Of a stretch of 64,000 nt of DNA, positions 42,669-51,054 are shown piece after piece (positions within the stretch are counted from its first letter, which is position 1; each line of letters starts with the position of its first letter). The notes under the pieces are model-generated. The model ran no database searches. It had not been told where the DNA came from and worked only from the letters and a program-made list of their open reading frames with translations. Source of the stretch: DATBLE01 sp963837265 (GTDB lineage Bacteria; Actinomycetota; Thermoleophilia; Gaiellales; Gaiellaceae); the NCBI GenBank assembly GCA_963837265.1, contig CAWIMQ010000004.1, positions 434,001 to 498,000 on the forward strand. The letters run 5' to 3'. The position numbers and the translations under genes are program-made.

Positions 42669-44347
42669 TACACCCTCGCTTCCGGTTGCCATTTCGTGAC
42701 TGTCACCGGCTTCCAGTCGAGGACCGGCCGGTCGGCGATCCAGCGGACGATCGTGTGTCTCATGTAGCCCGCATCATCCCGGTTCGGGTAGTCGTGCGGC
42801 CGGGCGTGCGCGCCGCGGCTCTCCTTCCGCGCCAGGCCCGACTCGACCATGCAGTCGGCCAGCTCCAGCAGGAAGCCGAGCTCGAGCGCCTGCGTCAGGT
42901 CGTTGTTGAAGACGTTCCCCTTGTCCTCGACGAGGACGTGCTCGTAGCGCTCGCGCAGGCCGGCGACGATCTGCTCCTGCCGCTGCATCTGGTCGTCCCG
43001 CCGGAAGACGCCGAAGTTCTCGTGCATCGTCTCGCCGAGCTCGTCGCGGATCCGCCACGGCCGCTCGCCCTCCGTGCGGTCGAGGAGCGTCTTCAGCTCG
43101 CGCTCGGCGTCGGAGACCGCGCTCTCGGGGACGGTGACCGTCGTGTGCGAGAGCGCCCACTCGGCCGCGTGGCGGCCGGTGCGCTTCCCGTAGGTGATCG
43201 TCTCCATCAGCGCGTTGCCGCCGAGCCGGTTGGCGCCGTGGACCGAGACGCAGGCGCACTCGCCGGCGGCGTAGAGGCCCTCGAGCTCGGTGCTCCCCCA
43301 GACGTCGACGTCGATGCCCCCCATGTGGTAGTGGGCGCCCGGACGGACCGGGATCGGCTCCTTGATCGGGTCGACGTTGACGAACACCATCGACAGCTCG
43401 CGCGTGCCGTGCAGCCGCTCGACGATCGTCTCGGCGCCGAGGTGGCGGAGGTCGAGGAGGACGTTGCCGTCGATGCCGCGCCCCTCGTCGATCTCGGTCT
43501 GCTCGGCGCGCGAGATGACGTCGCGGGAGGCGAGCTCCATCGCGTTCGGCGCGTAGCGGGTCAGGAACCGCTCGCCCTCGGCATTCAGGAGGAACGCACC
43601 CTCGCCGCGGCACCCCTCGGTGATCAGCACCCCGGACGGCGCCAGGGTGGTCGGGTGGAACTGCATCATCTCCATGTCCTTCAGCGGCACGCCGACGCGT
43701 AGGGCCATCGCCATCCCGTCGCCCGTGCACGCGTAGGCGTTCGTCGTGCCGACGTACAGCCGGCCGGCGCCGCCCGTGCACAGGATCACCGTCTTCGCCT
43801 TGATCGTCTCCAGGCCGCCGTGCAGGAGGTCCCAGCAGATGACGCCCTGGCAGCGGCCGTCGTCGACGACGAGCTTCCAGGCGAAGTGCTCGTCGTAGAC
43901 CCGCAGGTCGCGCTTCGTCACCTGCTCGTAGAGCACGGAGACGAGCACGTGACCGGTGATGTCGGCGGCGTAGGCGGTGCGGGGCTCGCCGGCGGCCCCG
44001 AACGGACGCTGTGCGATCCGGCCGTCCTCGGTGCGCGAGAAGACCGCGCCCCAGTTCTCGAGCTGGTAGACGTCGCCGGGTGCCTCGTTGCAGAGGATCT
44101 CGATCGCGTCCTGGTCGCCCAGGTAGTCGGAGCCCTTGACCGTGTCGTAGGCGTGCTCCTCCGGGCTGTCCTCCGAGGCGTTGCCGAGCGCCGCGTTGAT
44201 CCCGCCCTCGGCTGCGGCCGAGTGGCTGCGCACCGGGTGGAGCTTCGAGACGAGGGCCACGTCGGCGCCGATTTCGAATGCCTCGATCGCCGCCCGCATG
44301 CCCGCGAGCCCGGCGCCGACCACGAGGACGTCATGGGTGCCCCCCAT
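42665..44347 (-). CDS. sdhA: succinate dehydrogenase/fumarate reductase flavoprotein subunit
   Basis: 560 residues. Dinucleotide-binding VLVVGAGLAGMRAAIEA; FAD-histidine region VRSHSAAAEGGINAAL (His about 43); active site QFHPTTLAPSGVLITEGCRG, arginine in TRYAPNAMELASRDVISRA, HYHMGGIDVD and AGECACVSVHGANRLGGNAL (20). All catalytic groups are conserved. Oxidises succinate or reduces fumarate. First gene of the set sdhA-sdhB-HdrB-like, which follows a second Sdh set on the same strand by 39 bp. Confidence 0.97.
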   Translation of the reverse strand: MGGTHDVLVVGAGLAGMRAAIEAFEIGADVALVSKLHPVRSHSAAAEGGINAALGNASEDSPEEHAYDTVKGSDYLGDQDAIEILCNEAPGDVYQLENWGAVFSRTEDGRIAQRPFGAAGEPRTAYAADITGHVLVSVLYEQVTKRDLRVYDEHFAWKLVVDDGRCQGVICWDLLHGGLETIKAKTVILCTGGAGRLYVGTTNAYACTGDGMAMALRVGVPLKDMEMMQFHPTTLAPSGVLITEGCRGEGAFLLNAEGERFLTRYAPNAMELASRDVISRAEQTEIDEGRGIDGNVLLDLRHLGAETIVERLHGTRELSMVFVNVDPIKEPIPVRPGAHYHMGGIDVDVWGSTELEGLYAAGECACVSVHGANRLGGNALMETITYGKRTGRHAAEWALSHTTVTVPESAVSDAERELKTLLDRTEGERPWRIRDELGETMHENFGVFRRDDQMQRQEQIVAGLRERYEHVLVEDKGNVFNNDLTQALELGFLLELADCMVESGLARKESRGAHARPHDYPNRDDAGYMRHTIVRWIADRPVLDWKPVTVTKWQPEARVY

Positions 44348-44386
44348 CCGAGGGGTGAAGCTATCGGAAACCGGCCGAGGGCCGCG

Positions 44387-45127
44387 TCAGGTTCGTCTGC
44401 GCCGCGCGAGCCGGCCGACGAGCCTCGCGAGCGGGTCGTAGCGGCGGTCGACGACGCGCTCCTTCAGCGGGATGATCGCGTTGTCCGTGATCTTGATGTC
44501 CTGCGGGCAGACGTCGCCGCAGCACTTGGTGATGTTGCAGAGCCCGAGCCCGCCCTCGGCCGAGACGAGGCCCGTGCGGTCGAGCGCGTCGAGCGGGTGC
44601 ATCTCCAGGCTCGCCACCCGGACCATGAACCGCGGCCCGAAGTACTGCGGCTGCAGCCGGTGGTCGCGGAGCACGTGACAGACGTCCTGGCAGAGGAAGC
44701 ACTCGATGCACTTGCGGAACTCGCCCATGCGGTCGACGTCCTCCTGGCCGATCAGCCACTCGGCATCCGGCTTCGGCGTGAAGGGCGGGATCCGCTTGTT
44801 CACCTCGTAGTTCCACGACACGTCGCTGACGAGGTCGCGGACGAGCGGGAACGCCCGTAGGGGCTCGACCGTGATCGGTTCGTCCTCGGGCAGCGCGTCG
44901 AGGCGCGTCTTGCACATCAGCTTCGGCCTGCCGTTGATCTCCGCCCCGCAGCAGCCGCAGTGCGCGGCCTTGCAGTTCCAACGCACGGCGAGATCCTTCG
45001 CCTGGCTGCGCTGGATCTCGAGCACGGCGTCGAGGACGACCATGCCCGTCTGTGCCTCGAGCTCGTAGTCGGCGAAGGAGCCGCCGCTCGCGTCGCCGCG
45101 CCAGACCCGGAGCGCCCGTCCGCTCAT
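44387..45127 (-). CDS. sdhB: succinate dehydrogenase iron-sulfur subunit (Sdh1 type)
   Basis: 246 residues. 2Fe-2S motif RWNCKAAHCGCCGAEINGRP; 3Fe/4Fe-4S motifs CIECFLCQDVC and CNITKCCGDVCPQDI. This is the mycobacterial Sdh1 (Rv0247c-like) pattern with shorter C-terminal tail than the other SdhB in this window. Transfers electrons from FAD to the cytochrome b subunit encoded two genes upstream. It follows its sdhA by 67 bp holding a hairpin. Confidence 0.95.
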   Translation of the reverse strand: MSGRALRVWRGDASGGSFADYELEAQTGMVVLDAVLEIQRSQAKDLAVRWNCKAAHCGCCGAEINGRPKLMCKTRLDALPEDEPITVEPLRAFPLVRDLVSDVSWNYEVNKRIPPFTPKPDAEWLIGQEDVDRMGEFRKCIECFLCQDVCHVLRDHRLQPQYFGPRFMVRVASLEMHPLDALDRTGLVSAEGGLGLCNITKCCGDVCPQDIKITDNAIIPLKERVVDRRYDPLARLVGRLARRRRT

Positions 45128-45170
45128 GCCCGTGCATTCCTTCCGGTCGAAGCCTCGGCTGCCTCTCTAA

Positions 45171-45192
45171 CCATTTCGCGCGAGCGAAATGG
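45171..45192 (-). promoter_or_regulatory. hairpin between sdhA and sdhB (Sdh1 set)
   Basis: 9-bp arms CCATTTCGC/GCGAAATGG with a four-base loop. Same place and similar core (CCATT-CGC) as the hairpin in the other Sdh set at 42642. Confidence 0.7.
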
Positions 45193-45194
45193 CC

Positions 45195-46937
45195 TCATTC
45201 CGGCTCGACCTCCACTCCGGCCTCCGCCGCCTTGCGCTCCTCGACGAGCGGCGCGAGGCTCTCGACGGAACGCACCGGCCGGGGCTCGAGCTGCATCCCG
45301 TCGGCACTCTTCCGGATCACGATGTTCCGGCCGCCCCAGCGCTCGTCGTAGTCGGGGAAGTCCGTCCGGCTGTGCGCGCCACGGCTCTCCTCGCGCATCA
45401 GCGCCGCCCTCGCCACCGCCTCGGCGACCGTGAGCTGGTTCGGCAGGTCGCGGCACAGGTGCCAGCCCGGATTCCACTCCTTGCCGGGGAGCGGCGCACG
45501 AGCCCTCGCCGCGCGTGCCTTCAGCGAGTCGAGCTTCCCGATCGCCGCGGTGAGCCCCTCGGCCTCCCGGAAGATTCCGACCAGTTCCTGCATCGTCTGC
45601 TGGAGGTCGCCCTGGACCTCGTACGGGTCCTCGCCGGCCCCCTCGAGGGATCTCTCCATCTCGGCGGTCGCGGCGGCGACCTGGTCGTCGTGGAGGACAG
45701 GCGCCTCGGCGCCGGCGGCGTGGGCGCCCGCATGCTCGCCTGCCCGCCTGCCGAACACGAGGATGTCGGAGAGCGAGTTGCCGCCGAGCCGGTTCGCGCC
45801 GTTCATGCCGCCGGTACACTCGCCCGCTCCGAAGAGTCCGGGGACGGCGGTCGCACCCGTGTCCGAGTCGACCACGAGCCCGCCCATGAAGTAGTGGCAG
45901 GTCGGGCCGACCTCCATCGGCTGCTTCGTGATGTCCACGCTCGCGAGCTCCAGGAACTGCGCATACATGCCGGGAAGCTTCTTCTTCACCATCTCCGCCG
46001 ACAGGTGCGAGACGTCGAGGTAGACGCCGCCGTGCTCCGTCCCCCGGCCCTCCTTCACCTCGGTGTAGATCGCCCGCGCCACGACGTCGCGGGTCGAGAG
46101 CTCGAGCCGCTTCGGGTCATAGCGCTCCATGAACCGCTCGCCGTCCCTGTTCCGCAAGATCCCGCCCTCGCCGCGAACGGCCTCGGTGACCAGCAGGCCG
46201 ATCACGCCGGGCGGCCAGACCATCCCGGTCGGGTGGAACTGGACGAACTCCATGTCGACGAGCTCGGCGCCGGCGTCGTAGCCGAGGGCGTGCCCGTCAC
46301 CGGTGGTCTCCCACGAGTTCGAGTTGATGCGCCAGGCCTTCCCGGCGCCGCCGGTCGCCATCACGATCGCCTTTGCACCGAAGGCGACGTACCTGCCGTC
46401 GAAGCGCCGGTAGGCGAAGGCCCCGCAGACCCGGTCGCCGTCCTTGAGCAGGCGGGTGACGATGTACTCCATGTAGACCTCGATGCCGCTGTGCACCGCC
46501 TTGTCCTGGAGCGTCCGGAGCAGCTCGAGGCCGGTACGGTCGCCGATGTGGACCAGACGGCGGTAGGTGTGGCCGCCGAACGGCCGCTGCGACATCTTCC
46601 GGTCGGGCGTCCGGTCGAAGACCGCGCCCCACCGCTCGAGCTCCTCGACGCGGTCGGGCGCCTCCTTGGCGTGGAGCTCCACCATCCGCCAGTTGTTCAG
46701 GTACTTGCCGCCGAACATCGTGTCCTGGAAGTGCACCCGCCAGTTGTCGTCGGGGGCGACGTTCCCGAACGAGGCGGCGACGCCGCCCTCGGCCATCACG
46801 GTGTGCGCCTTCCCGAGCAGCGACTTGCAGACGACCGCCGTCCTCGCACCGCTCTCGGCCGCGGCGATCGCGGCGCGCAGGCCCGCGCCGCCGGCGCCGA
46901 TCACGATCACGTCGTAGTCGTGCCGCTCCGCGTCCAA
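45195..46937 (-). CDS. sdhA: succinate dehydrogenase flavoprotein subunit (Sdh1 type)
   Basis: 580 residues, TTG start. VIVIGAGGAGLRAAIAAAES FAD motif; covalent-flavin region LGKAHTVMAEGGVAASFGNV with its histidine; substrate motifs FVQFHPTGMVWPPGVIGLLV, TEAVRGEGG, CHYFMGGLVVDSDTGATAVP and GAGECTGGMNGANRLGGNSL. Acts with SdhB (downstream) and the cytochrome b subunit (two bases upstream gap) as a quinone-reducing succinate dehydrogenase. The C-terminus is longer than in the sdhA at 42665; the two are paralogues, not duplicates. Confidence 0.97.
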   Translation of the reverse strand: MDAERHDYDVIVIGAGGAGLRAAIAAAESGARTAVVCKSLLGKAHTVMAEGGVAASFGNVAPDDNWRVHFQDTMFGGKYLNNWRMVELHAKEAPDRVEELERWGAVFDRTPDRKMSQRPFGGHTYRRLVHIGDRTGLELLRTLQDKAVHSGIEVYMEYIVTRLLKDGDRVCGAFAYRRFDGRYVAFGAKAIVMATGGAGKAWRINSNSWETTGDGHALGYDAGAELVDMEFVQFHPTGMVWPPGVIGLLVTEAVRGEGGILRNRDGERFMERYDPKRLELSTRDVVARAIYTEVKEGRGTEHGGVYLDVSHLSAEMVKKKLPGMYAQFLELASVDITKQPMEVGPTCHYFMGGLVVDSDTGATAVPGLFGAGECTGGMNGANRLGGNSLSDILVFGRRAGEHAGAHAAGAEAPVLHDDQVAAATAEMERSLEGAGEDPYEVQGDLQQTMQELVGIFREAEGLTAAIGKLDSLKARAARARAPLPGKEWNPGWHLCRDLPNQLTVAEAVARAALMREESRGAHSRTDFPDYDERWGGRNIVIRKSADGMQLEPRPVRSVESLAPLVEERKAAEAGVEVEPE

Positions 46938-46938
46938 C

Positions 46939-47712
46939 TCAGAAGATCCTCGGGTCGTGGAACACCCCGGCTGAGGCGAGCCGGATGTAGAGGTCGGTCG
47001 CGGCGACGCTGGCCAGGCTGATCCAGGCCCACTCCATGTGTCGCAGGTTGAGCCTGCTCACGCCGCGCCAGGCGCGATAGCGCGCCCGCGCGGCGGGGGT
47101 GCAGGTGAAGCAGTCGAGCTTGCCTCCGACGAGGTGCCGGAGCGAGTTGCATCCGAATGTGAAGAGCGTCAGGAAGACGACGTTGGCCAGCATGATCAGC
47201 GTCCCCAGCCCGAGCCCTGCGTGCAGCGAGCCGTCCGAGGTGCGGAAGAGGAACGCGCGGCCGGCGTCGTACCAGAGAAACCCGAGCACGACCGTCGCCA
47301 GGTACAGGAAGTAGCGGTGGACGTTCTGCAGGACGAAGGGGAACGAGGCCTCGCCCCGGTAACGCTCGCGACGGGGCCCGGCGACGGCGCAGGCCGGGGG
47401 GGCGAGGAAGAACGACCGGTAGTAGGCCTTGCGGTAGTAGTAGCAGGTGACCCGCAGGCCGAGCGGTACCCACATGACGAAGAACGCGTACGTGTCGAAG
47501 GGCACGCCCCAGCTCCTCAGGTCGGGCGAGTAGAACGGCGAGAGGTAGTGCGCTCCGTGGCCCGTGTACAGGAAGTCCGAGCCCATCGCGGCGATCACGA
47601 GCGAGTAGACGCCGAAGGCCGACAGGCCGGCGCCGGTGATCAGGGGTGCGAGCCACCAGCGGTCGCGCCTCGAGGTCGCGCCGAGACGCGCCGCTGCGGC
47701 CGGCGTGCTCAC
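46939..47712 (-). CDS. sdhC: succinate dehydrogenase cytochrome b membrane subunit (Sdh1 type)
   Basis: 257 residues with about five membrane spans (LAPLITGAGLSAFGVYSLVI; TYAFFVMWVPLGLRVTCYYY; FLYLATVVLGFLWY; LGTLIMLANVVFLTLFTFGC; MEWAWISLASVAATDLYI). Histidines in NVHRYFLY and NSLRHLVGG are candidate haem ligands. The single five-span subunit and the order C-A-B match actinobacterial Sdh1. Likely reduces menaquinone. Starts the reverse-strand respiratory operon; upstream spacer to pckA is 46 bp. Confidence 0.9.
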   Translation of the reverse strand: MSTPAAAARLGATSRRDRWWLAPLITGAGLSAFGVYSLVIAAMGSDFLYTGHGAHYLSPFYSPDLRSWGVPFDTYAFFVMWVPLGLRVTCYYYRKAYYRSFFLAPPACAVAGPRRERYRGEASFPFVLQNVHRYFLYLATVVLGFLWYDAGRAFLFRTSDGSLHAGLGLGTLIMLANVVFLTLFTFGCNSLRHLVGGKLDCFTCTPAARARYRAWRGVSRLNLRHMEWAWISLASVAATDLYIRLASAGVFHDPRIF

Positions 47713-47758
47713 GGCGTGACGCTATGCGAGCCCACGACGCCTCGCCTCCGTAGTTTTC

Positions 47759-49348
47759 CTAGACGGTAGGCCCGGCCGCGGTCACGGTCGGCCCCGCCGA
47801 CTCCGCGAACTGCTCGAAGTTCACCCGAAACATCCGCGCGAGCTCACGGGCCCTGCGGTCGTACGCGTCCGGGTCACGCCAGGTGGAGCGCGGGTCGAGG
47901 AGAGCCTCGTCGACACCCGGCACGGACACCGGCACCTCGAAGCCGAATACCGGATCTACCCGGTACTCGACGCTCCGCAGGCCCTCGTCGAGCGCAGCCC
48001 GCAGGAGCGCCCGCGTCGCCGAGATCGGCATCCGGTGTCCCTCGCCGAACGGCCCGCCCGTCCATCCCGTGTTCACCAGCCAGACGGTCGCGTGCGGGTG
48101 GGCGACCAACTTCTCGCCGAGCATCCGCGCGTAGACCGAGGGCTGCTGCGGCAGGAACGGCGCCCCGAAGCAGGTCGAGAAGGTCGCCTGCGGCTCGGTG
48201 ACGCCGATCTCGGTGCCGGCCACCTTCGCGGTGTATCCGGAGAGGAAGTAGAACATCGCCTGGTCACGGGTCAGGCGCGCGATCGGCGGGAGGATGCCGA
48301 ACGCGTCGGCGGTGAGCATGATCACCGCGCCGGGGTGGCCGGCCTGCTTCGTCGGCAGCGCGTTCCCGACCTGCTCGAGCCTGTAGGCGGCGCGCGTGTT
48401 CTCGGTCTTCGAGCCGTCGTCGAGGTCGAGAACGCCGTTCTCGTCCACGACCACGTTCTCGAGGATCGTGCCGAACGTGCGGGTCATCCGGTGGATCTCC
48501 GGCTCGGCCTCGGCCGACAGGCGGATCACCTTCGCGTAGCAGCCTCCCTCGAGGTTGAAGATGCCGCCGTCGCCCCAGCCGTGCTCGTCGTCGCCGATCA
48601 GCGAGCGATCCGGATCGGCGGAGAGGGTCGTCTTCCCGGTGCCGGACAGCCCGAAGAAGATCGCCACCCGCCCGTGGTCGTCGACGTTCGCGGAGCAGTG
48701 CATCGGCAGGACGCGCTCGAGCGGGAGCCGGTCGTTCATCAGCGTGAAGACCGACTTCTTGATTTCGCCCCCGTAGAAGGTGCCCCCGATCAGCACCTCG
48801 GCGCGGGTCGGGTGGAGGACGACGAACGTGCCGGTGCGGGTCCCGTCGCTCTCCGGGTCGGCCTCGACCTCGGGCGCGTGCAGGACGAGCGCGTCCGGGT
48901 CGAACTCGTCGAGCTCGTCCGGAGCGGGCTCGATGAACATCGTCTTCGCGAAGAGGGCGTGATAGGGCCGGCCGGTGATCACGCGTACGGCGAGCCGGTG
49001 CGCCGCGTCGGCGCCGGCGAAGGCGTCGACGACGTACAGGTCCCCTGCCTCCAGATGGCCGGTGACCTTGGCCCGCAGGCCGTCGAAGCGCGCCTCGGAG
49101 AACGGCTGGTTAACCTTCCCCCACCAGATCCGATCCTCGGAGCCCGGCTCGCGGACGACGAACTTGTCCGTCGGCGAGCGTCCGGTGAAGCGTCCGGTGT
49201 CCACGCACAGCGGGCCTCCTTCGGCGAGGCTGCCCTCGCCGCGCGCGAGCGCGTGGGTGTAGAGAAGAGCCGTCGTCGGGTTTCGGTGGACGCGACGCTC
49301 GGGGCTCAACCCGTGCAGATCCAGCGGCGTCTCGGTGGTGATCGCGAT
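47759..49348 (-). CDS. pckA: ATP-dependent phosphoenolpyruvate carboxykinase
   Basis: 529 residues. Kinase-1a motif FFGLSGTGKTTLSADPDRSL, kinase-2 LIGDDEHGWGD, substrate region VDTGRFTGRSPTDKFVV and MHCSANV, adenine-site TENTRAAY. Decarboxylates oxaloacetate to PEP with ATP: gluconeogenesis. The frame has no ATG/GTG/TTG at the conserved front; AAGGAGG lies seven bases before an ATC codon at 49348 giving IAITTETPLDLHGLSP, which matches the family start, so initiation at ATC is inferred. Same strand as the Sdh operon that follows. Confidence 0.95.
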   Translation of the reverse strand: MAITTETPLDLHGLSPERRVHRNPTTALLYTHALARGEGSLAEGGPLCVDTGRFTGRSPTDKFVVREPGSEDRIWWGKVNQPFSEARFDGLRAKVTGHLEAGDLYVVDAFAGADAAHRLAVRVITGRPYHALFAKTMFIEPAPDELDEFDPDALVLHAPEVEADPESDGTRTGTFVVLHPTRAEVLIGGTFYGGEIKKSVFTLMNDRLPLERVLPMHCSANVDDHGRVAIFFGLSGTGKTTLSADPDRSLIGDDEHGWGDGGIFNLEGGCYAKVIRLSAEAEPEIHRMTRTFGTILENVVVDENGVLDLDDGSKTENTRAAYRLEQVGNALPTKQAGHPGAVIMLTADAFGILPPIARLTRDQAMFYFLSGYTAKVAGTEIGVTEPQATFSTCFGAPFLPQQPSVYARMLGEKLVAHPHATVWLVNTGWTGGPFGEGHRMPISATRALLRAALDEGLRSVEYRVDPVFGFEVPVSVPGVDEALLDPRSTWRDPDAYDRRARELARMFRVNFEQFAESAGPTVTAAGPTV

Positions 49349-49374
49349 CTTGCTGCCTCCTTCGGATCCGAATC

Positions 49375-49797
49375 CTACGCGCGCCGGGTGAGCAGGCGGT
49401 GAACGTGCATCCGCACGCGGCGGCCGACGACGGTCGCCTCCGCCACGCAGAGCGCCTCGTTGACCCACCCGTATCGTTCGTGGTCCGACTCCAGGGTCAT
49501 CGCCAGGGCGACCTCGAAGGTGCGGCCGTCGCCTGCACGGCGGCCGAGGCCGGCGAGAGAGAAGACGATCCGCGCGCCGTCGTCCGTGGCGATCGCGCCC
49601 GCGAGGTCGGCGAGGAGGACGCCGTCCCCGCGGACGCGCGGGTTGTTCGAGAACCGAACCGCGCCCTCGACGCGTGGCCCGGTCGCCCGGCCCGAGCCCG
49701 AGGCGTAGCCGACCCCGTCGAGGCCGCCGTACGGCCGCACGACCACGTACTCCCCTTCGTAGCGCAGGTCGAGGTCGAAGATGTGCTCCAGCCTCAT
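49375..49797 (-). CDS. DUF3237-family protein
   Basis: 140 residues from ATG 49797 (MRLEHIFDLDLRYEG). Calycin-like strands: VVVRPYGGLDGVGYASGSGR, VEGAVRFSNNPRVRGDGVLL, GARIVFSLAGLGRRAG and HERYGWVNEALCVAEATVVG fit DUF3237, a small beta-barrel family of unknown function. An upstream in-frame ATG at 49851 adds an Arg-rich stretch unlikely to be translated. Divergent from the recombinase gene at 49964, sharing a 165-bp spacer that has two copies of a degenerate palindrome. Confidence 0.8.
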   Translation of the reverse strand: MRLEHIFDLDLRYEGEYVVVRPYGGLDGVGYASGSGRATGPRVEGAVRFSNNPRVRGDGVLLADLAGAIATDDGARIVFSLAGLGRRAGDGRTFEVALAMTLESDHERYGWVNEALCVAEATVVGRRVRMHVHRLLTRRA

Positions 49798-49851
49798 CCG
49801 CGCGCGCCAGCCTACACGGCCGGCCGCGCGCGGCACGCGCGGCCGATCCAA

Positions 49852-49866
49852 GTAACACAGTGTTAC
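49852..49866 (+). promoter_or_regulatory. operator-like palindrome between DUF3237 and recombinase genes
   Basis: GTAACAC-A-GTGTTAC is a perfect 7-bp inverted repeat. A diverged second copy (17 of 22 positions over the extended site, ending TGTTGCAAGGCG) lies at about 49906-49927, 55 bp away. TetR- or GntR-like operators have such form; alternatively they are recombinase binding sites. No regulator gene is adjacent. Confidence 0.5.
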
Positions 49867-49963
49867 AAGGCGGGAGAACCGCCCGGACTGCGGGCCGTCT
49901 CAGCAAGTGGCACCATGTTGCAAGGCGTACAGGGGTTACCGGGCGAGCCGCGAACTCGGACCC

Positions 49964-50788
49964 GTGGACGAGATCGAGCGGCTGCTCGCGAGCCCGGCGC
50001 TGTCGGATGCGACGCGGCGCGCCTACCGGACCGACCTCGAGCAGTTCGAGGGCTGGCTCTGCGGCCGGCGCCTTCGACTCGAGGACGTGGACGCGCGCGT
50101 GCTGAGCGACTACGCGGCCGACCTGGGGCGCCGGCAGCCGAAGCTCGCGCCCGCGACGATCGGACGGAAGCTGACCGCCGTGCGCTCGCTCCTGCGCTCT
50201 GCCCTTGGCCCCGCCCGCGTTCCCGACGTCGCCCTGGCACCGAGGCGCCCCCGCCGCCTCCCGGTGGCCCCGAAGCCGGCGGAGGTGAACTCCCTCATCG
50301 CCGGGCTCGAGCGGGACGGGCCGCTCGGCCTGCGCGACCGTGCGCTCGTCGAGCTCGTCTACTCGGCCGGCCTGCGCAGCGCCGAGGCCGTCGGGCTCGA
50401 CCTCGAGGACGTCGACTTCGAACAGGAGCTCCTCCACGTGCGCGGCAAGGGGGGCAAGGAGCGGACCGTGCCGCTCGGGGAGGAAGCCGCTTACCGGCTC
50501 TCGCGCTATCTCCGCGACGCCCGCCCCCAGCTCGCGCGAGGCGCCGAGAACGCACTCTTCCTCTCCGCGCGCGGCCGACGGCTCGACACGAGCACGCTCC
50601 GCCGCCTGACGCCGCACCCGCACCGGCTCCGGCATGCCTTCGCGACTCACCTCCTCGAGGGCGGCGCGGACCTGCGCGTGATCCAGGAGCTCCTCGGCCA
50701 CAGCTCGCTCTCGACCACCCAGATCTACAGCCACGTCGACGGCCGCCGGCTACGGCGCGTCTACGACCGCGCGCACCCGCGCTCCTGA
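49964..50788 (+). CDS. Xer-like tyrosine recombinase
   Basis: 274 residues from GTG 49964. Core-binding N-domain (DATRRAYRTDLEQFEGWL) and catalytic domain: Arg in SAGLRSAEAVGL, Lys in RGKGGKERTVPL, HxxR in PHRLRHAFATHLLEGGADLR (20), His in LLGHSSLSTTQIYSHV with nucleophile Tyr. All six catalytic residues present. Closest in style to XerC/XerD, but a fuller XerD-like gene lies at 51689, so this may be XerC or an element-borne integrase. Immediately followed by 50-bp tandem palindromic repeats. Confidence 0.9.
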   Translation: MDEIERLLASPALSDATRRAYRTDLEQFEGWLCGRRLRLEDVDARVLSDYAADLGRRQPKLAPATIGRKLTAVRSLLRSALGPARVPDVALAPRRPRRLPVAPKPAEVNSLIAGLERDGPLGLRDRALVELVYSAGLRSAEAVGLDLEDVDFEQELLHVRGKGGKERTVPLGEEAAYRLSRYLRDARPQLARGAENALFLSARGRRLDTSTLRRLTPHPHRLRHAFATHLLEGGADLRVIQELLGHSSLSTTQIYSHVDGRRLRRVYDRAHPRS

Positions 50789-50830
50789 GCAAGGCCCGGA
50801 CGCCGCGGCATTTCGAGGGCCCTCTGTGGA

Positions 50831-50980
50831 CGAGTCGTTCCACGATCGCCCCACCTGAAGTGCCAGGCACTACCAGTGGAGGAAGAGGCACGGATTCGTC
50901 ACACCCGAAGTGCCAGGCACTACCAGTGGACAGACTGGCGCGCAATCGTCACACCTGACGTGCCAGGCACTGGCTGTGGA
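50831..50980 (+). repeat. three 50-bp tandem repeats with palindromic core
   Basis: TGCCAGGCAC recurs at 50861, 50911 and 50961, exactly 50 bp apart; each sits in a larger conserved block of about 35 bp (CACC-GAAG, palindrome AGTGCCAGGCACT, then ACCAGTGGA) plus about 15 variable bases. A partial unit (CTGTGGA ending at 50830) precedes. Copies 1 and 2 are nearly identical, copy 3 has drifted. A lone similar motif occurs at 38643. Lies between two Xer-like genes. Confidence 0.85.
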
Positions 50981-51054
50981 AGACGGCGGCGCTGGCACGT
51001 CTACGATCGGCCATCCGCGCTCGTACCGGATCCGTCGCGCTGGTCGCCGCCTTC

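Noticed and set aside
47759..50734. Single 991-residue reverse frame
   Set aside because: Artificial join of pckA with antisense of the DUF3237 and recombinase genes; only 47759-49348 is coding.
50831..50980. CRISPR array
   Set aside because: Only three units, variable part about 15 bp, palindromic core and no cas genes.
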